From Brevundimonas naejangsanensis (GTDB taxonomy: Bacteria > Pseudomonadota > Alphaproteobacteria > Caulobacterales > Caulobacteraceae), in contig NZ_CP032707.1 of NCBI RefSeq assembly GCF_003627995.1, positions 1,103,501 through 1,167,500 on the forward strand: a stretch of 64,000 bases of DNA, in the 5' to 3' direction. Every line of letters begins with the position of its first letter. The first letter of the stretch is position 1. The notes beneath the pieces are model-generated. The model searched no databases. It saw only the letters and a list, made by a program, of their open reading frames with translations, and was not told where the DNA came from. The translations under genes and the position numbers were made by a program. Shown here piece by piece: positions 53,872-62,891 of this stretch.

Positions 53872-54039
53872 CTACTTCTTCGGCACCAGCTTGGGGTCCT
53901 TGGTGAAGGCCTCGTCGACCTCTTTCTCGGTGATCCGCTTGGAGGGATCGCCCGGCTGGTTGAGGTTCTGCTCCTCGGTGCCGTCGCCCATCATGCCGGG
54001 ATGAGGGTCCTTGGGGGCTTTCGGGTCCTTGTCGGCCAT
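53872..54039 (-). CDS. Small hydrophilic protein, 55 aa
   Basis: Encodes MADKDPKAPKDPHPGMMGDG at the start and a Glu/Lys/Pro-rich remainder ending in DPKLVPKK. The ATG is preceded by AAGGAG at good spacing, which strongly supports translation. No hydrophobic segment is present; the protein is likely disordered. The phasin-like gene lies 76 bases upstream on the same strand. No family recognised. Confidence 0.75.
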   Translation of the reverse strand: MADKDPKAPKDPHPGMMGDGTEEQNLNQPGDPSKRITEKEVDEAFTKDPKLVPKK

Positions 54040-54115
54040 GGCCGGCTCCTTCGCATCCGATGATGCAAAAGCAATCCGGGCGGGCCGTAGGGCGTTCCAT
54101 TCCGCCCGCGCGAAA

Positions 54116-54589
54116 TTAGCGTTTCAAGCGTCGCGCATTGGCCGTGGCGGCGGCGTGGACGGGGGCCAGGGCGCGTTCCTGGGCCTGCAGCGCCGCGTCG
54201 CAGAAGGACCAGCCGTCGGTCACGGCGCGGCCCCAGGCCCCCATGGCCCAATTCGTCTGGGCGGCGGCGAAGGCGGCGGGAGTGTCGGCGCGGGCCAGTC
54301 GCGCCAGGCAGTCGGCGGCCTCGGCCCCCTCGCGCGCGGCCAGCCGCCCGGCCTGCTCGGCCAGGTCCAGGGCGTCGGCGCAGGCGGCCCCGGCCGAGGC
54401 CGCCAGGGCCTCGACCTTCTCCGTCCCCATCCGGCCCAGTTCGGCGTGATCGGCGCGCAGGGGATCGGCCAGGGCCTCGCCCAGGATCTCGAGCCGCCGG
54501 GCGATGACGGCGGCCGAGGCCTCGGCCAGCTCCTGGCCGGCCTGGGCGTTGCGCAGGGCGTGGCGGGCCGTCTTCTGAATGGGGCTCAT
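54116..54589 (-). CDS. Phasin-like helical protein
   Basis: A 157-residue Ala-rich all-helical protein with no signal peptide. It resembles phasins in heptad-like alanine/leucine spacing, with SAAVIARRLEILGEALADPL near residues 25-44, ELGRMGTEKVEALAASA near 50-66, and a conserved-type WAMGAWGRAVTDGW segment near 113-126. Phasins coat polyhydroxyalkanoate granules; that role is inferred only from composition. The neighbouring genes give no support for storage-granule metabolism. Confidence 0.6.
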   Translation of the reverse strand: MSPIQKTARHALRNAQAGQELAEASAAVIARRLEILGEALADPLRADHAELGRMGTEKVEALAASAGAACADALDLAEQAGRLAAREGAEAADCLARLARADTPAAFAAAQTNWAMGAWGRAVTDGWSFCDAALQAQERALAPVHAAATANARRLKR

Positions 54590-54609
54590 GCCACGACCCT
54601 GGGCTGGTT

Positions 54610-55389
54610 TCAGGCGACCGGCAAGACTTCCTGCGCGAACTCCGTCAGGTCCTGGATCAGGGCCGGGACGGCGGCGTCGATGATGCGCTGGCCCTTCTCG
54701 GGCGTCGCCTGGGCCGGGTCCGAGCCGATGCGGCCGTCGGGGAAGCGGGCGCGATAGTCGTTGGCGTCGCGGATCGGGCCGAAGGGGGCGATCTTCGGCT
54801 CATAGGCGGCGGTCTTGATCCGGTCGGGATAGCCGGCCTGGGTCACGGCGATCTCGGACGGGGTGGCGTGGCTGCCGTGGCCGGTCGGGAAGATCTCCTC
54901 GCACAGCTTGTGCACGCCCGGCAGGTCCCACCAGTTGCGCAGCTTGAGCACGAAGGGCGGGCGCTCGGCCCAGGGCTCGGGCGTGAAGGACCAGTCGGCG
55001 TAGATCTCGGCGAAGGCGGCCTCGATGGTGGCGACGTTGCCGCCGTGGCCGTTGAGGAAATAGATGCGCTCGAAGCCGTGGCGCGTCAGCGACGACACCC
55101 AGTCGGCGATCGCCGCCATGAAGGTCGACGGGCGCAGGGTGATGGTGCCGGGGAAGGCCAGGTGGTGCTGGGCCATGCCGATGTTGAAGGTCGGGGTGAT
55201 GACCAGGCTGTCGTCGCCCTTCTCGGCGGCGTGGGCGATGATCTCGGGGCACAGCCAGTCGGTGCCCAGAAGGCCGGTCGGGCCGTGCTGCTCGTTCGAG
55301 CCGATCGGCACGATCACCGTCTTGGACAACAGGGCGCCCGACTTCAGGCGTTCGTCGATCTCGGGCCAGGACGACAGGTGGATCAGCAT
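54610..55389 (-). CDS. Creatininase-family amidohydrolase
   Basis: A 259-residue metal-dependent hydrolase of the creatininase/MftE superfamily. Metal and catalytic motifs are VPIGSNEQHGPTGLLGTD near residues 31-48, YFLNGHGGNVATIEAAF near 109-125, and EEIFPTGHGSHATPSE near 165-180. The substrate cannot be told; relatives cleave creatinine, formamidopyrimidines or peptide tails. The ATG at 55389 has GGAG nine bases upstream. It lies next to the TetR gene on the same strand but 108 bases downstream. Confidence 0.9.
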   Translation of the reverse strand: MLIHLSSWPEIDERLKSGALLSKTVIVPIGSNEQHGPTGLLGTDWLCPEIIAHAAEKGDDSLVITPTFNIGMAQHHLAFPGTITLRPSTFMAAIADWVSSLTRHGFERIYFLNGHGGNVATIEAAFAEIYADWSFTPEPWAERPPFVLKLRNWWDLPGVHKLCEEIFPTGHGSHATPSEIAVTQAGYPDRIKTAAYEPKIAPFGPIRDANDYRARFPDGRIGSDPAQATPEKGQRIIDAAVPALIQDLTEFAQEVLPVA

Positions 55390-55497
55390 GGGCAGGGGCT
55401 CCGGCGGGCGGAAAAAAAGGGACGGGGGCGGCTTTACGCTGATCCGCCGCCCTGGCCAATGCGGGGCCAATCCGGGGCCAGACGGCGCTTCTCCGGC

Positions 55498-56097
55498 TCA
55501 GTCGGGGGCGAAGGCGCGCACGAAGCGGCGGGCGACCTCGCGGGCGCGGGCGGGAACGTCGTCGACGGCCGGATGCGGCAGGCCCAGCACCGAACGCAGG
55601 TGGCCGTGGCCCAGGGCCATGCCCGCGAACATCTCGGCGGCGGCCCGGGGGTCGGGCACGGTCAGGCGGCCCAGGCGGTCCTGCTCGGCCAGCCAGACGC
55701 CGATGCGGCGCACGCTCTCGCCCGGTCCGGCCTCATAGATGATGCGCGCCAGGTCGGGCGCCTCGGGCGAGACCAGGGCCACGCCGCGCAGGGAGGCGCC
55801 CTTGTCGTCCAGGCAGATGCGGCGGATCAGGGTCTCGGCGATGGCGGCCAGGACGTCCTCGGCCGCGGCGCCGGACTGCAGCGGGGCGGTCACGGCGTCC
55901 GAGCGCTGGGCCGCCAGGGCCCGGCCGATGTCGAGCTTGGTGGGATAGCGGTTGTAGAGGGTCTGTTTCGACACCCCGGCGCGGCGGGCGATCTCGGCCA
56001 TGGAGGTCCGGGCGCCCTTCTCCCTGAACAGCTCGGCCGCGGCGCGCAGGATGGCGCGGCTCTTCTGCTCGTCGACCTGGCCGAGGGCGCGCGGCAT
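55498..56097 (-). CDS. TetR-family transcriptional repressor
   Basis: A 199-residue repressor with an N-terminal helix-turn-helix: ILRAAAELFREKGARTSMAE then IARRAGVSKQTLYNRYPTK near residues 34-52. The C-terminal ligand domain is variable, as usual. The start overlaps the emrB-like stop (ATGA), so the gene is translationally coupled to the efflux pair and probably represses it. A candidate operator is the palindrome at 58834-58849 upstream of emrA. The inducer is unknown. Confidence 0.9.
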   Translation of the reverse strand: MPRALGQVDEQKSRAILRAAAELFREKGARTSMAEIARRAGVSKQTLYNRYPTKLDIGRALAAQRSDAVTAPLQSGAAAEDVLAAIAETLIRRICLDDKGASLRGVALVSPEAPDLARIIYEAGPGESVRRIGVWLAEQDRLGRLTVPDPRAAAEMFAGMALGHGHLRSVLGLPHPAVDDVPARAREVARRFVRAFAPD

Positions 56098-57695
56098 CAG
56101 TGGACCTCCGAGGCGGCCGAGGCGGCGGGCTTCACCGGCTGCGACAGCAGGGTCAGGAAGGCGGCGCAGGCGCAGCCGACCGCCAGCAGGGCGAAGGCGT
56201 CGCCGAAGGCCAGGGTCGTGGCCTGACGCTGCAGCAGGCCGTAGATCGCCTTCATCGCCGCGGCGTGCGGGTCGATCGAGCCCGAGAAGCGTTCGGCCAG
56301 GCCGGCGATCATCCCTTTCACCCCGGCGTTGGTCTGGTCGATGGCGCTGGTCAGCTCGACCATGTGCAGGGCGGTGTTCTGGGTCAGGGAGGTGTTGAGG
56401 ATGGCCAGGCCGAAGGCGCCGCCGACGTTGCGCGCCAGGTTCACCAGGCCCGAGGCGTTCTTGACCATGTGCGGCGGCAGGGTGGCCATGGTCACCTGCT
56501 GCGAGGCGATCATGGCGATCATGACGCCGACCCCGCGCATGGCCTGGATGCCGGCGAACTCCCAGAAGCCCCACTGGTCGGTCACGGCGTGGGCGTCCCA
56601 CATGCCCCAGGCCGCCAGCATGAAGCCGACGAACATGAGGATGCGGGCGTCGACCTTGCGCACCAGCCGCCCGGCGAGAGGGCCGGTGGCGAACATGGCG
56701 AGCCCCGAGACCACCATGGTGGTGCCGACCTCGGCCGCCGAATACTCGCGCACCCGGCCCAGGAACAGCGGGAGCAGGAAGGTGCCGCCGAACAGGGCCG
56801 CTCCGACGATGAAGGTCATCAGCACCCCGACCACGAAGTTGCGGTTGCCGAAGGCGCGCAGCTCGACGATCGGATTGCGGTAGCGCAGCGAGCGCCAGAC
56901 GAAGGCCGGGCCGCAGACGGCGGCGACGACGCCGAGCAGCAGGATCTTGTCGTCGGCGAACCAGTCCTCCTTGGCCCCTTCCTCGAGGACGAACTGCAGG
57001 CTCATCAGGAAGGCGGCCATCAGGCCCAGGCCCCACCAGTCGAACCCCTTGGCCAGGCGCGGGTCGCCCTTGTCGAAATGGGCGTAGCGCCCGACCAGGA
57101 ACAGGACGACGACGCCCGGAAACACGTTGATGAAGAACAGCCAGCGCCAGCTGAGCCATTCCGTCAGGTGGCCGCCCAGGGTCGGGCCGACCGTCGGGGC
57201 CAGGGTCACGATCAGCCCCATGATGACGCTGGCCGTCACCCGCCGCTCGGGCGGGAAGGCGGTGAAGGCGACGGCGAAGACCGTCGGGATCATGGCCCCG
57301 CCGACGAAGCCCTGCAGGGCGCGGAAGAAGATCATCATCTCGATCGACGACGACAGGCCGACCAGGACGCTCATCACCAGGAAGCCGAGGCAGGAGGCCA
57401 GGAAGACCTTCTGCGTGCCCCACAGCCGCGACAGGTATCCCGACAGGGGGATCATCACGACCTCGGGGATCAGATAGGCGGTCTGGATCCAGCTGATCTC
57501 GTCGGCCGAGGCGCCGATCCCGGCCTGGATCTGCGGCAGGGAGGCGGCGACGATCTGGATGTCGAGGATGGCCATGAACTGGCCGATCACCATGCCGGCG
57601 AAGCCGAGCAGCAGGACGGCCCAGTTGATCTCGGGCGGGGCGGGTGGAGCGCCCTCCGCCGCCGTTGGCGTCGTCGGGGCCGCGGCCTCGGTCAC
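56097..57695 (-). CDS. emrB: EmrB/DHA2-family MFS multidrug transporter
   Basis: A 532-residue inner-membrane antiporter with about 14 predicted helices. Family motifs are FMAILDIQIVAASLPQIQ near residues 41-58 (motif D1), GYLSRLWGTQKVFLAS near 87-102 (motif A), RALQGFVGGAMIPTV near 128-142 (motif B) and TLAPTVGPTLGGHLTEWLSWRWLFFINV (in part, motif C). The GTG start overlaps the emrA stop (GTGA). With EmrA and a TolC-type channel, not found in this window, it forms a tripartite efflux pump. Substrates are unknown. Confidence 0.93.
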   Translation of the reverse strand: MTEAAAPTTPTAAEGAPPAPPEINWAVLLLGFAGMVIGQFMAILDIQIVAASLPQIQAGIGASADEISWIQTAYLIPEVVMIPLSGYLSRLWGTQKVFLASCLGFLVMSVLVGLSSSIEMMIFFRALQGFVGGAMIPTVFAVAFTAFPPERRVTASVIMGLIVTLAPTVGPTLGGHLTEWLSWRWLFFINVFPGVVVLFLVGRYAHFDKGDPRLAKGFDWWGLGLMAAFLMSLQFVLEEGAKEDWFADDKILLLGVVAAVCGPAFVWRSLRYRNPIVELRAFGNRNFVVGVLMTFIVGAALFGGTFLLPLFLGRVREYSAAEVGTTMVVSGLAMFATGPLAGRLVRKVDARILMFVGFMLAAWGMWDAHAVTDQWGFWEFAGIQAMRGVGVMIAMIASQQVTMATLPPHMVKNASGLVNLARNVGGAFGLAILNTSLTQNTALHMVELTSAIDQTNAGVKGMIAGLAERFSGSIDPHAAAMKAIYGLLQRQATTLAFGDAFALLAVGCACAAFLTLLSQPVKPAASAASEVH

Positions 57696-58798
57696 CGGGC
57701 CGCCTCGGCCAGGGCGGTCTCGCCCACATGGGCCTCGGCGAAGGCGGCGCCGCCGCGGCTCTTCAGGTCGACCTTGACCTCGACCGACAGGCCGGGCCGC
57801 AGGACGATGGGCCGACCCGAGGCGTCGCGCTCGACGACGATGCGGACGGGCACGCGCTGGGTGATCTTGGTGAAGTTGCCGGTGGCGTTCTCGACCGGGA
57901 TCAGGGCGAACTCCGAGCCGGTGGCCGGGGCGAAGCTGTCGACGCGGCCGTGCAGCGACCGGCCGGGGAAGGCGTCGGCCTTGATCTCGACCTCCTGGCC
58001 CAGGCGCATGCGCCCGACCTGGGTCTCCTTGAAGTTGGCCACGACATAGGCGTCCTGCAGCGGCACGACCGACATCAGCTGGCCGCCGGCCTGCACCACC
58101 TGGCCGACGCGCACGCCGCGCGCCCCGACCACGCCCGAGACGGGAGCGCGGATGACGGTGCGGTCCAGGGTCAGCTTCGCCTGCTCGACCAGGGCGCGCG
58201 CCTGCTCCACGGCGGCCACGCTCTGCTGGCGCGACGAGCCCAGGACGGCGACGGCGCGCTGTTCGGCGGTCAGGGCGGCCTGGGCCTGGGCGACCGAGGC
58301 GCGGGCGGTCTCGGCCGTGGCGCGCTGGGTCTCGATGCGCTGCTGCGACACCCAGCCCTGGGCGGCCAGCTTGGCGTAGCGGTCGACCTCGGCGTGGGCC
58401 AGGTTGGCCTGGGCCTCGGCCTGGGTCACGGCGGCCGCGCGGGCGGCGACGGTGGCCCGTTCCTGCTCGGCGCGGGCGTCGACATTGGCCACGGCGGCGC
58501 TCAGGGCCGCCAGATTGGCCTCGGCCTGGGCCAGGGCGGCGCGGGCGTCGGCGTCGTCGAGCCGGACCAGCACCTGACCGGCCTCGACGCGCTGGTTGTC
58601 CTTGACCAGGACCTTGACCACCTCGCCGCCGATGCGGGGGCTGACGGCCACGGTGTCGGCCTGGACGAAGGCGTTGTCGGTGCCTTCCCACCTCTGCTTG
58701 CCCTGCCACCAGACGACGCCCCCGGCGATCAGGCCGAGGCCGATGACGCCGGCGACGAGGAGGGGCAGACGCTTCTTGAGCGGGGCGGGGAGGGCCAT
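57692..58798 (-). CDS. emrA: EmrA/HlyD-family membrane fusion protein
   Basis: A 368-residue periplasmic adaptor with one N-terminal membrane segment (about 12-32). The barrel-sandwich hybrid has DNAFVQADTVAVSPRIGGEV (near 41-60) and IRAPVSGVVGARGVRVGQVV (in part). A long Ala/Gln-rich coiled-coil hairpin spans about 85-205 between them. It heads the emrA-emrB-tetR operon, with overlapping junctions. The C-terminal beta domain ends before the stop at normal length. Confidence 0.93.
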   Translation of the reverse strand: MALPAPLKKRLPLLVAGVIGLGLIAGGVVWWQGKQRWEGTDNAFVQADTVAVSPRIGGEVVKVLVKDNQRVEAGQVLVRLDDADARAALAQAEANLAALSAAVANVDARAEQERATVAARAAAVTQAEAQANLAHAEVDRYAKLAAQGWVSQQRIETQRATAETARASVAQAQAALTAEQRAVAVLGSSRQQSVAAVEQARALVEQAKLTLDRTVIRAPVSGVVGARGVRVGQVVQAGGQLMSVVPLQDAYVVANFKETQVGRMRLGQEVEIKADAFPGRSLHGRVDSFAPATGSEFALIPVENATGNFTKITQRVPVRIVVERDASGRPIVLRPGLSVEVKVDLKSRGGAAFAEAHVGETALAEAAR

Positions 58799-58833
58799 GG
58801 GCGGACAGCTCGTTTCGATTGCGGCGCGTAAAA

Positions 58834-58849
58834 TGGACAGGAGCGTCCA
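58834..58849. promoter_or_regulatory. Candidate TetR operator upstream of emrA
   Basis: Palindrome TGGAC-N6-GTCCA, 35 bases upstream of the emrA start. On the minus strand it lies between a possible -35 (TTGTAT) and a T-rich -10 region (TTTTAC), the usual place for a TetR-type operator. Confidence 0.55.
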
Positions 58850-58935
58850 GAATACAACCCTGAGCCGCGCCTTTTTGTCGCAACGTGTCGCGCGGGCGAC
58901 GTTGACGCCGCGCGCCGGGAAGGCGAAGCGGGGAC

Positions 58936-59700
58936 ATGGCTCCGTTGAAATCCGCCTCCCGCCAGAAAAAGATCGTTCAGAAGGCGGGCCTCGCCCCGCC
59001 GCCCGGCAAGCGCTCGCGCCAGCCGAAGACGGCCCCCGTCGGCGCGATCATCGCCTGGCCGCCGGACGAGGATCGGGTCGAGGCGATCTTCACCCGCCTG
59101 GCCGGGGTCATGCCGGACCCCAAGACCGAGCTGGAATTCGTCAATCCCTACACCCTGGTGGTGGCCGTCGCCCTGTCGGCCCAGGCGACCGACGTGGGGG
59201 TCAACAAGGCCACGCGCGCCCTGTTCGCCGTCGCCGACACGCCGCAGAAGATGCTGGCCCTGGGCGAGGAGGGGCTGATCCCGCTGATCTCCTCGATCGG
59301 CCTCTATCGCACCAAGGCGAAGAACGTCATCGCCGCCGCGCGGATGCTGGTCGAGAAGCACGGCGGCGAGGTGCCGCTGAACCGCGCCGACCTGCAGGCC
59401 CTGCCGGGCGTCGGGCGCAAGACCGCCAGCGTGGTGCTGAACGAACTGGGCATTGAGCCGGCGATCGCAGTGGACACCCACGTCTTCCGCGTCTCGCACC
59501 GGTTGGGGCTGGCCAATGCGGCGACGCCGGACAAGGTCGAGGCCCAGCTGCACCAGGTGGTGCCGGAGGCCTGGCTGCCCAAGGCGCACCATTGGCTGAT
59601 CCTGCACGGCCGCTACACCTGCCTGGCCCAGCGGCCGAAGTGCGCGGGCTGCGTCATCTCCGACCTGTGCCCGTCGCGGGCCAGCTTCATGGGGGTTTAG
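58936..59700 (+). CDS. nth: Endonuclease III
   Basis: A 254-residue base-excision repair glycosylase/AP lyase. The helix-hairpin-helix LPGVGRKTASVVLNEL is near residues 156-171, the catalytic Asp is in AVDTHVFRVSHRLG near 178-191, and the C-terminal [4Fe-4S] cluster has Cys spacing C-x6-C-x2-C-x5-C (near 230-246). An N-terminal basic extension of about 40 residues precedes the core. The gene is divergent from emrA and ends before an inverted repeat. Confidence 0.96.
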   Translation: MAPLKSASRQKKIVQKAGLAPPPGKRSRQPKTAPVGAIIAWPPDEDRVEAIFTRLAGVMPDPKTELEFVNPYTLVVAVALSAQATDVGVNKATRALFAVADTPQKMLALGEEGLIPLISSIGLYRTKAKNVIAAARMLVEKHGGEVPLNRADLQALPGVGRKTASVVLNELGIEPAIAVDTHVFRVSHRLGLANAATPDKVEAQLHQVVPEAWLPKAHHWLILHGRYTCLAQRPKCAGCVISDLCPSRASFMGV

Positions 59701-59711
59701 GGCCTGCTTCT

Positions 59712-59878
59712 CTTTCGTCATCCTCCGGCAAGCGGCGCAGCCGCGCAGACCGGGGGACCCAGCGGCGCCGAAGGCGATCTTCTCGCAAGCGCCGCCTCCG
59801 CGTCTTTCGCGCTCACGCGCGCCGCTAGGTCCCCCGGCCTCCCCCACTTTCGCGGGGGGCGCCGGAGGATGACGAAAG
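59712..59878. repeat. Inverted repeat with 18-bp perfect arms
   Basis: Arms 59712-59729 and 59861-59878 are exact reverse complements (outer CTTTCGTCATCCTCCGGC). The inside has further opposed CCCCCGG segments. It sits between the convergent nth and ATP-grasp genes and could end transcription in both directions. Confidence 0.85.
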
Positions 59879-59887
59879 AAGAGGGGG

Positions 59888-60778
59888 CTAGCGCTCCAGC
59901 CGCGCCCGCACCGCCTGGCCGAAACGGGCGCCCGCCTGGGGCGCGGCGGCCAGGTAGAAGTCCGGCTCGATCAGTTCGGCCTCCATCAGCACCCAGTCGC
60001 CCTTGTCGTCGCGGGTCATGTCGATGCGGGCGTAGAGCAGGTCCTCGTCGATGGCGGCCAGGGTCCGTTCGGCCAGGTCCAGCGCGCCCTGGGGCGCCGT
60101 GTCCAGCGCCTGATAGCGGCCGCCGAACTGGGTCTGGATGCGGAACTCGCCCGCCGGGCCGGGGCGCTTGTTGACGACGTGGCTGAGCTCGCCGCCGAAG
60201 AAGAGCAGGGAGGTCTCGCCCTCGGTCTCGATGGCCTTGAGGTAGGGCTGGATCATCGTCCCGCCGACCGGGGCGTCCGCCAGCGCCTCGTCCAGCAGGT
60301 CGCCCGCCGCCACGCGCAGGGTGCGCCAGGCGCCGCCCGAGACGGTCGGCTTGACGATCAGGGCCTCGGCCCCCGTGGCGGCGAAGGCGGCCTCGACCAC
60401 CCCGGCGTCGACGTGGTCGGCGAAGATCGTCGGCGGGATCGCCACCCCCTTCTCGGCCAGGCGGGCCAGGTAGCGCTTGTCGGAGTTCCAGCGCAGGGTC
60501 TCGGCCGGATTGGCCAGCGGCGCCTCGGCCTCGGCCCAGGTGGCGCAGGCCTGCAGCCAGCGGTCGTGGTCGCGGTGGTAGCCCCAGGCCAGCAGCGGCA
60601 GGACCAGGGGAAAGTGCGCCAGGGCGCGGGCGTTCTCGACATGGTCGGTCCAGGGGGTGGGCCGGGCCGTGACGCCCGCCGTGGCCAGGGCCTCGGACAG
60701 CTTGTCCAGCACGCCGGGCCACAGGGTCGAATAGGTGGGATCGGCCGGATCGGGGGTCAGGACGGCGACGTCGGTCAA
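59888..60778 (-). CDS. ATP-grasp domain protein
   Basis: A 296-residue protein of the ATP-grasp superfamily (glutathione synthetase/RimK-like). Visible parts are LRWNSDKRYLARLAEKGVAIPPT (in part, near residues 94-116), ALIVKPTVSGGAWRTLRV near 138-155 with the ATP lysine, and the metal-binding ELIEPDFYL near 270. The start is placed at TTG 60778, which has GGAG seven bases upstream; a TTG five codons earlier is the alternative. The substrate is unknown; these enzymes join a carboxylate to an amine or thiol. It is divergent from the kinase gene. Confidence 0.8.
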   Translation of the reverse strand: MTDVAVLTPDPADPTYSTLWPGVLDKLSEALATAGVTARPTPWTDHVENARALAHFPLVLPLLAWGYHRDHDRWLQACATWAEAEAPLANPAETLRWNSDKRYLARLAEKGVAIPPTIFADHVDAGVVEAAFAATGAEALIVKPTVSGGAWRTLRVAAGDLLDEALADAPVGGTMIQPYLKAIETEGETSLLFFGGELSHVVNKRPGPAGEFRIQTQFGGRYQALDTAPQGALDLAERTLAAIDEDLLYARIDMTRDDKGDWVLMEAELIEPDFYLAAAPQAGARFGQAVRARLER

Positions 60779-60900
60779 GGCGTATCTCCGCAAGGCCCGG
60801 CATGGACCGTGTGCAACAGGTCGGACTGCTTAGGCTGCTTTTGCGTGCGGGCGAAGCCTGGACGCTGGCGCACGCACGCGTCGCCCGCTATGGGGCGCGC

Positions 60901-61922
60901 ATGACCCAGACCCTGCCTGCCTTCGCCCGTAACGCCCGCTTCGACGTCTGCGCCGTGGGCAACGCCATCGTCGACGTCCTGGCCCCGTGCGAGCCGGCCT
61001 TCCTGGAGGCCAAGGGCCTGGTCCCCGGCTCGATGCAACTGGTCGACGAGGCGCAGAGCGCGGCCCTGTATGAGGCCATGGCGGCGGGGGTCGAGGCCTC
61101 GGGCGGTTCGGCCGGCAACACGGTGGCGGGCGTCGGCTCCTTCGGCGGCCGCGCGGCCTATGTCGGCAAGGTGGCCAAGGACACCCTGGGCGAGGTGTTC
61201 AGCCACGACATCCGCGCCGTCGGCGTCCACTTCGCCACCCGGGCGCTGGAGGACGGCGCGGGCACCGGCCGCTGCCTGATCAACGTCACCCCGACGGCCA
61301 GCGCACCATGTGCACCTTCCTGGGCGCCGCCAACCAACTGACCGTGGCCGACGTCGACGCCGAACTGATCGGCGACAGCGCCGTGGTCTATCTGGAAGGC
61401 TATCTGTTCGACCCGGCCCCGGCCCGAGCCGCCTTCGAGGCCGCCGCCGCCGCCGCCCACGCGGCGGGCCGCAAGGTCGCCATCACCTTGTCGGACGCCT
61501 TCGTGGTGCACCGCTGGCGCGCCGAGCTGCTGGACTTCATCAAGACCTCGGCCGACATCGTCCTGGCCAATGAGGCCGAACTGCACGCCCTGTTCGAGAC
61601 CGAGAGCTTCGACTACGGCGCCGCCCACCTGGGCCGCATCGTCGAGGTCGCCGCCGTCACGCGCGGGGCCGCCGGATCGGTCCTGTTCCGCGGCGACGAG
61701 CGGGTCGAGGTCGCCGCCTATCCGGTCGAGAAGGTGGTCGACACCACGGGCGCCGGCGACCAGTACGCCGCGGGCGTCCTTTTGGGCCTGTCGCGCGGCC
61801 TGTCGCTGGCCGAGGCCGGGGCCCTGGGCTCGCTGGCCGCGTCGGAAGTGATCGCCCACTGGGGGCCGCGCCCGATGGTCAGCCTGGAGGCGTTGGCCGC
61901 CGAGCACGGGCTGAGCCTGTAG
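60901..61922 (+). pseudogene. Adenosine kinase-like PfkB gene, interrupted by a one-base frameshift
   Basis: The PfkB-type kinase is split into two frames. The first (60901-61341) begins MTQTLPAFARNARFDVCAVG, has SGGSAGNTVAGVGSFGG near residues 62-78 and stops early. The second frame continues from about 61293 with CTFLGAANQLTVADV and carries the catalytic DTTGAGDQYAAGVL near the C-terminus. Adding one C to the run at 61289-61292 restores a continuous kinase of about 340 residues. It resembles adenosine kinase. The break could be a real mutation or an assembly error in a homopolymer. Confidence 0.88.
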
Positions 61923-61953
61923 GTCGAGCCTCGTCCCGGGGGCATTGTCATCC

Positions 61954-62057
61954 GTCATCCTCGGGCTTGACCCGAGGATCGAGGGAAGCGGCGCGCTCCT
62001 CCGCGCCAATGTCGCGCAGGCGGACAGCCCGATCCTCGGGTCAAGCCCGAGGATGAC
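61954..62057. repeat. Inverted repeat with 27-bp perfect arms
   Basis: Arms 61954-61980 and 62031-62057 are exact reverse complements, and each arm is itself partly palindromic (CCTCGGGCTTGACCCGAGG). It lies between the kinase gene and ccmC. A repeat of this general type is frequent in alphaproteobacterial intergenic DNA. Confidence 0.85.
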
Positions 62058-62157
62058 GGCGTAAGAAGAGAGGATGGCGGCGTAAGAAGAGCTGCGACAA
62101 GGAGTCGGACGTCGCGCCCGCTTGCCGTCGGGCGCGGGGCCGCGTAATCGGCGGCCC

Positions 62158-62877
62158 ATGTTCGGCCTCGCCAATCCCGACCGCTTCATGCGCTTCACCG
62201 GCCCGGTGGTCCCGGCGCTGTGGGCGCTGGCGCTCGGCCTGCTGCTGCTGGGGACGTGGTTCAGCTTCACCGCGCCCGCCGACTATCAGCAGGGCGACAC
62301 GGTGCGGATCATGTTCATCCACGTGCCGGCGGCGTCGCTGGGGCTGATGGCCTATGCTGCCCTGGGCGTGTCCAGCTTCTTCGCCCTGGTGTTCCGTCAT
62401 CCGCTGGCCGATGCGGCGGCGCGGGCGGCCGCCCTGCCCGGCGCGGCCTTCACGGCCCTGGCCCTGATCACCGGCGCCCTGTGGGGCCAACCCATGTGGG
62501 GGACGTGGTGGGTGTGGGACGCGCGCCTGACCTCGGTTCTGGTGCTGTTCCTCTTCTACCTCGGCTACATGGCCCTGCGCGCCTCGATCGACGACGAGCA
62601 GAAGGCCGCGCGCGCCGCCGCCGTCCTCGGTCTGGTTGGCCTGATCAACCTGCCGATCGTGAAGTTCTCGGTCGACTGGTGGAACACCCTGCATCAGCCG
62701 GCCTCCCTGCTGCGCTCGGGCGGGACCAGCGTCGATCCCGCCTTCCTGCCCGCCCTGCTGACCATGATGGCGGCCTATGGGTTCCTGTTCGGGGCCATCT
62801 GGCTGACCTCGATCCGCACCGAGATCCGCCGTCGCCGCGTCCTGACCCTGCGCGCCCGCGCCGCCCTGGAAGCCTGA
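62158..62877 (+). CDS. ccmC: Heme exporter protein CcmC
   Basis: A 239-residue inner-membrane protein that delivers heme to CcmE in cytochrome c maturation. It has about six membrane helices and the tryptophan-rich periplasmic motif WGTWWVWDARLTS near residues 118-130, with conserved histidines in IMFIHVPAA and WWNTLHQPASL. The ATG at 62158 matches the usual start. ccmD and ccmG follow immediately, but ccmA and ccmB, usually upstream, are absent; a kinase gene and a repeat are there instead. Confidence 0.95.
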   Translation: MFGLANPDRFMRFTGPVVPALWALALGLLLLGTWFSFTAPADYQQGDTVRIMFIHVPAASLGLMAYAALGVSSFFALVFRHPLADAAARAAALPGAAFTALALITGALWGQPMWGTWWVWDARLTSVLVLFLFYLGYMALRASIDDEQKAARAAAVLGLVGLINLPIVKFSVDWWNTLHQPASLLRSGGTSVDPAFLPALLTMMAAYGFLFGAIWLTSIRTEIRRRRVLTLRARAALEA

Positions 62878-62891
62878 CAAGGAGACCCGCC

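Noticed and set aside
60901..61922. Two separate kinase-like genes
   Set aside because: The two frames join into one PfkB kinase when one C is added. Neither half has all the catalytic parts, so one interrupted gene is the simpler reading.
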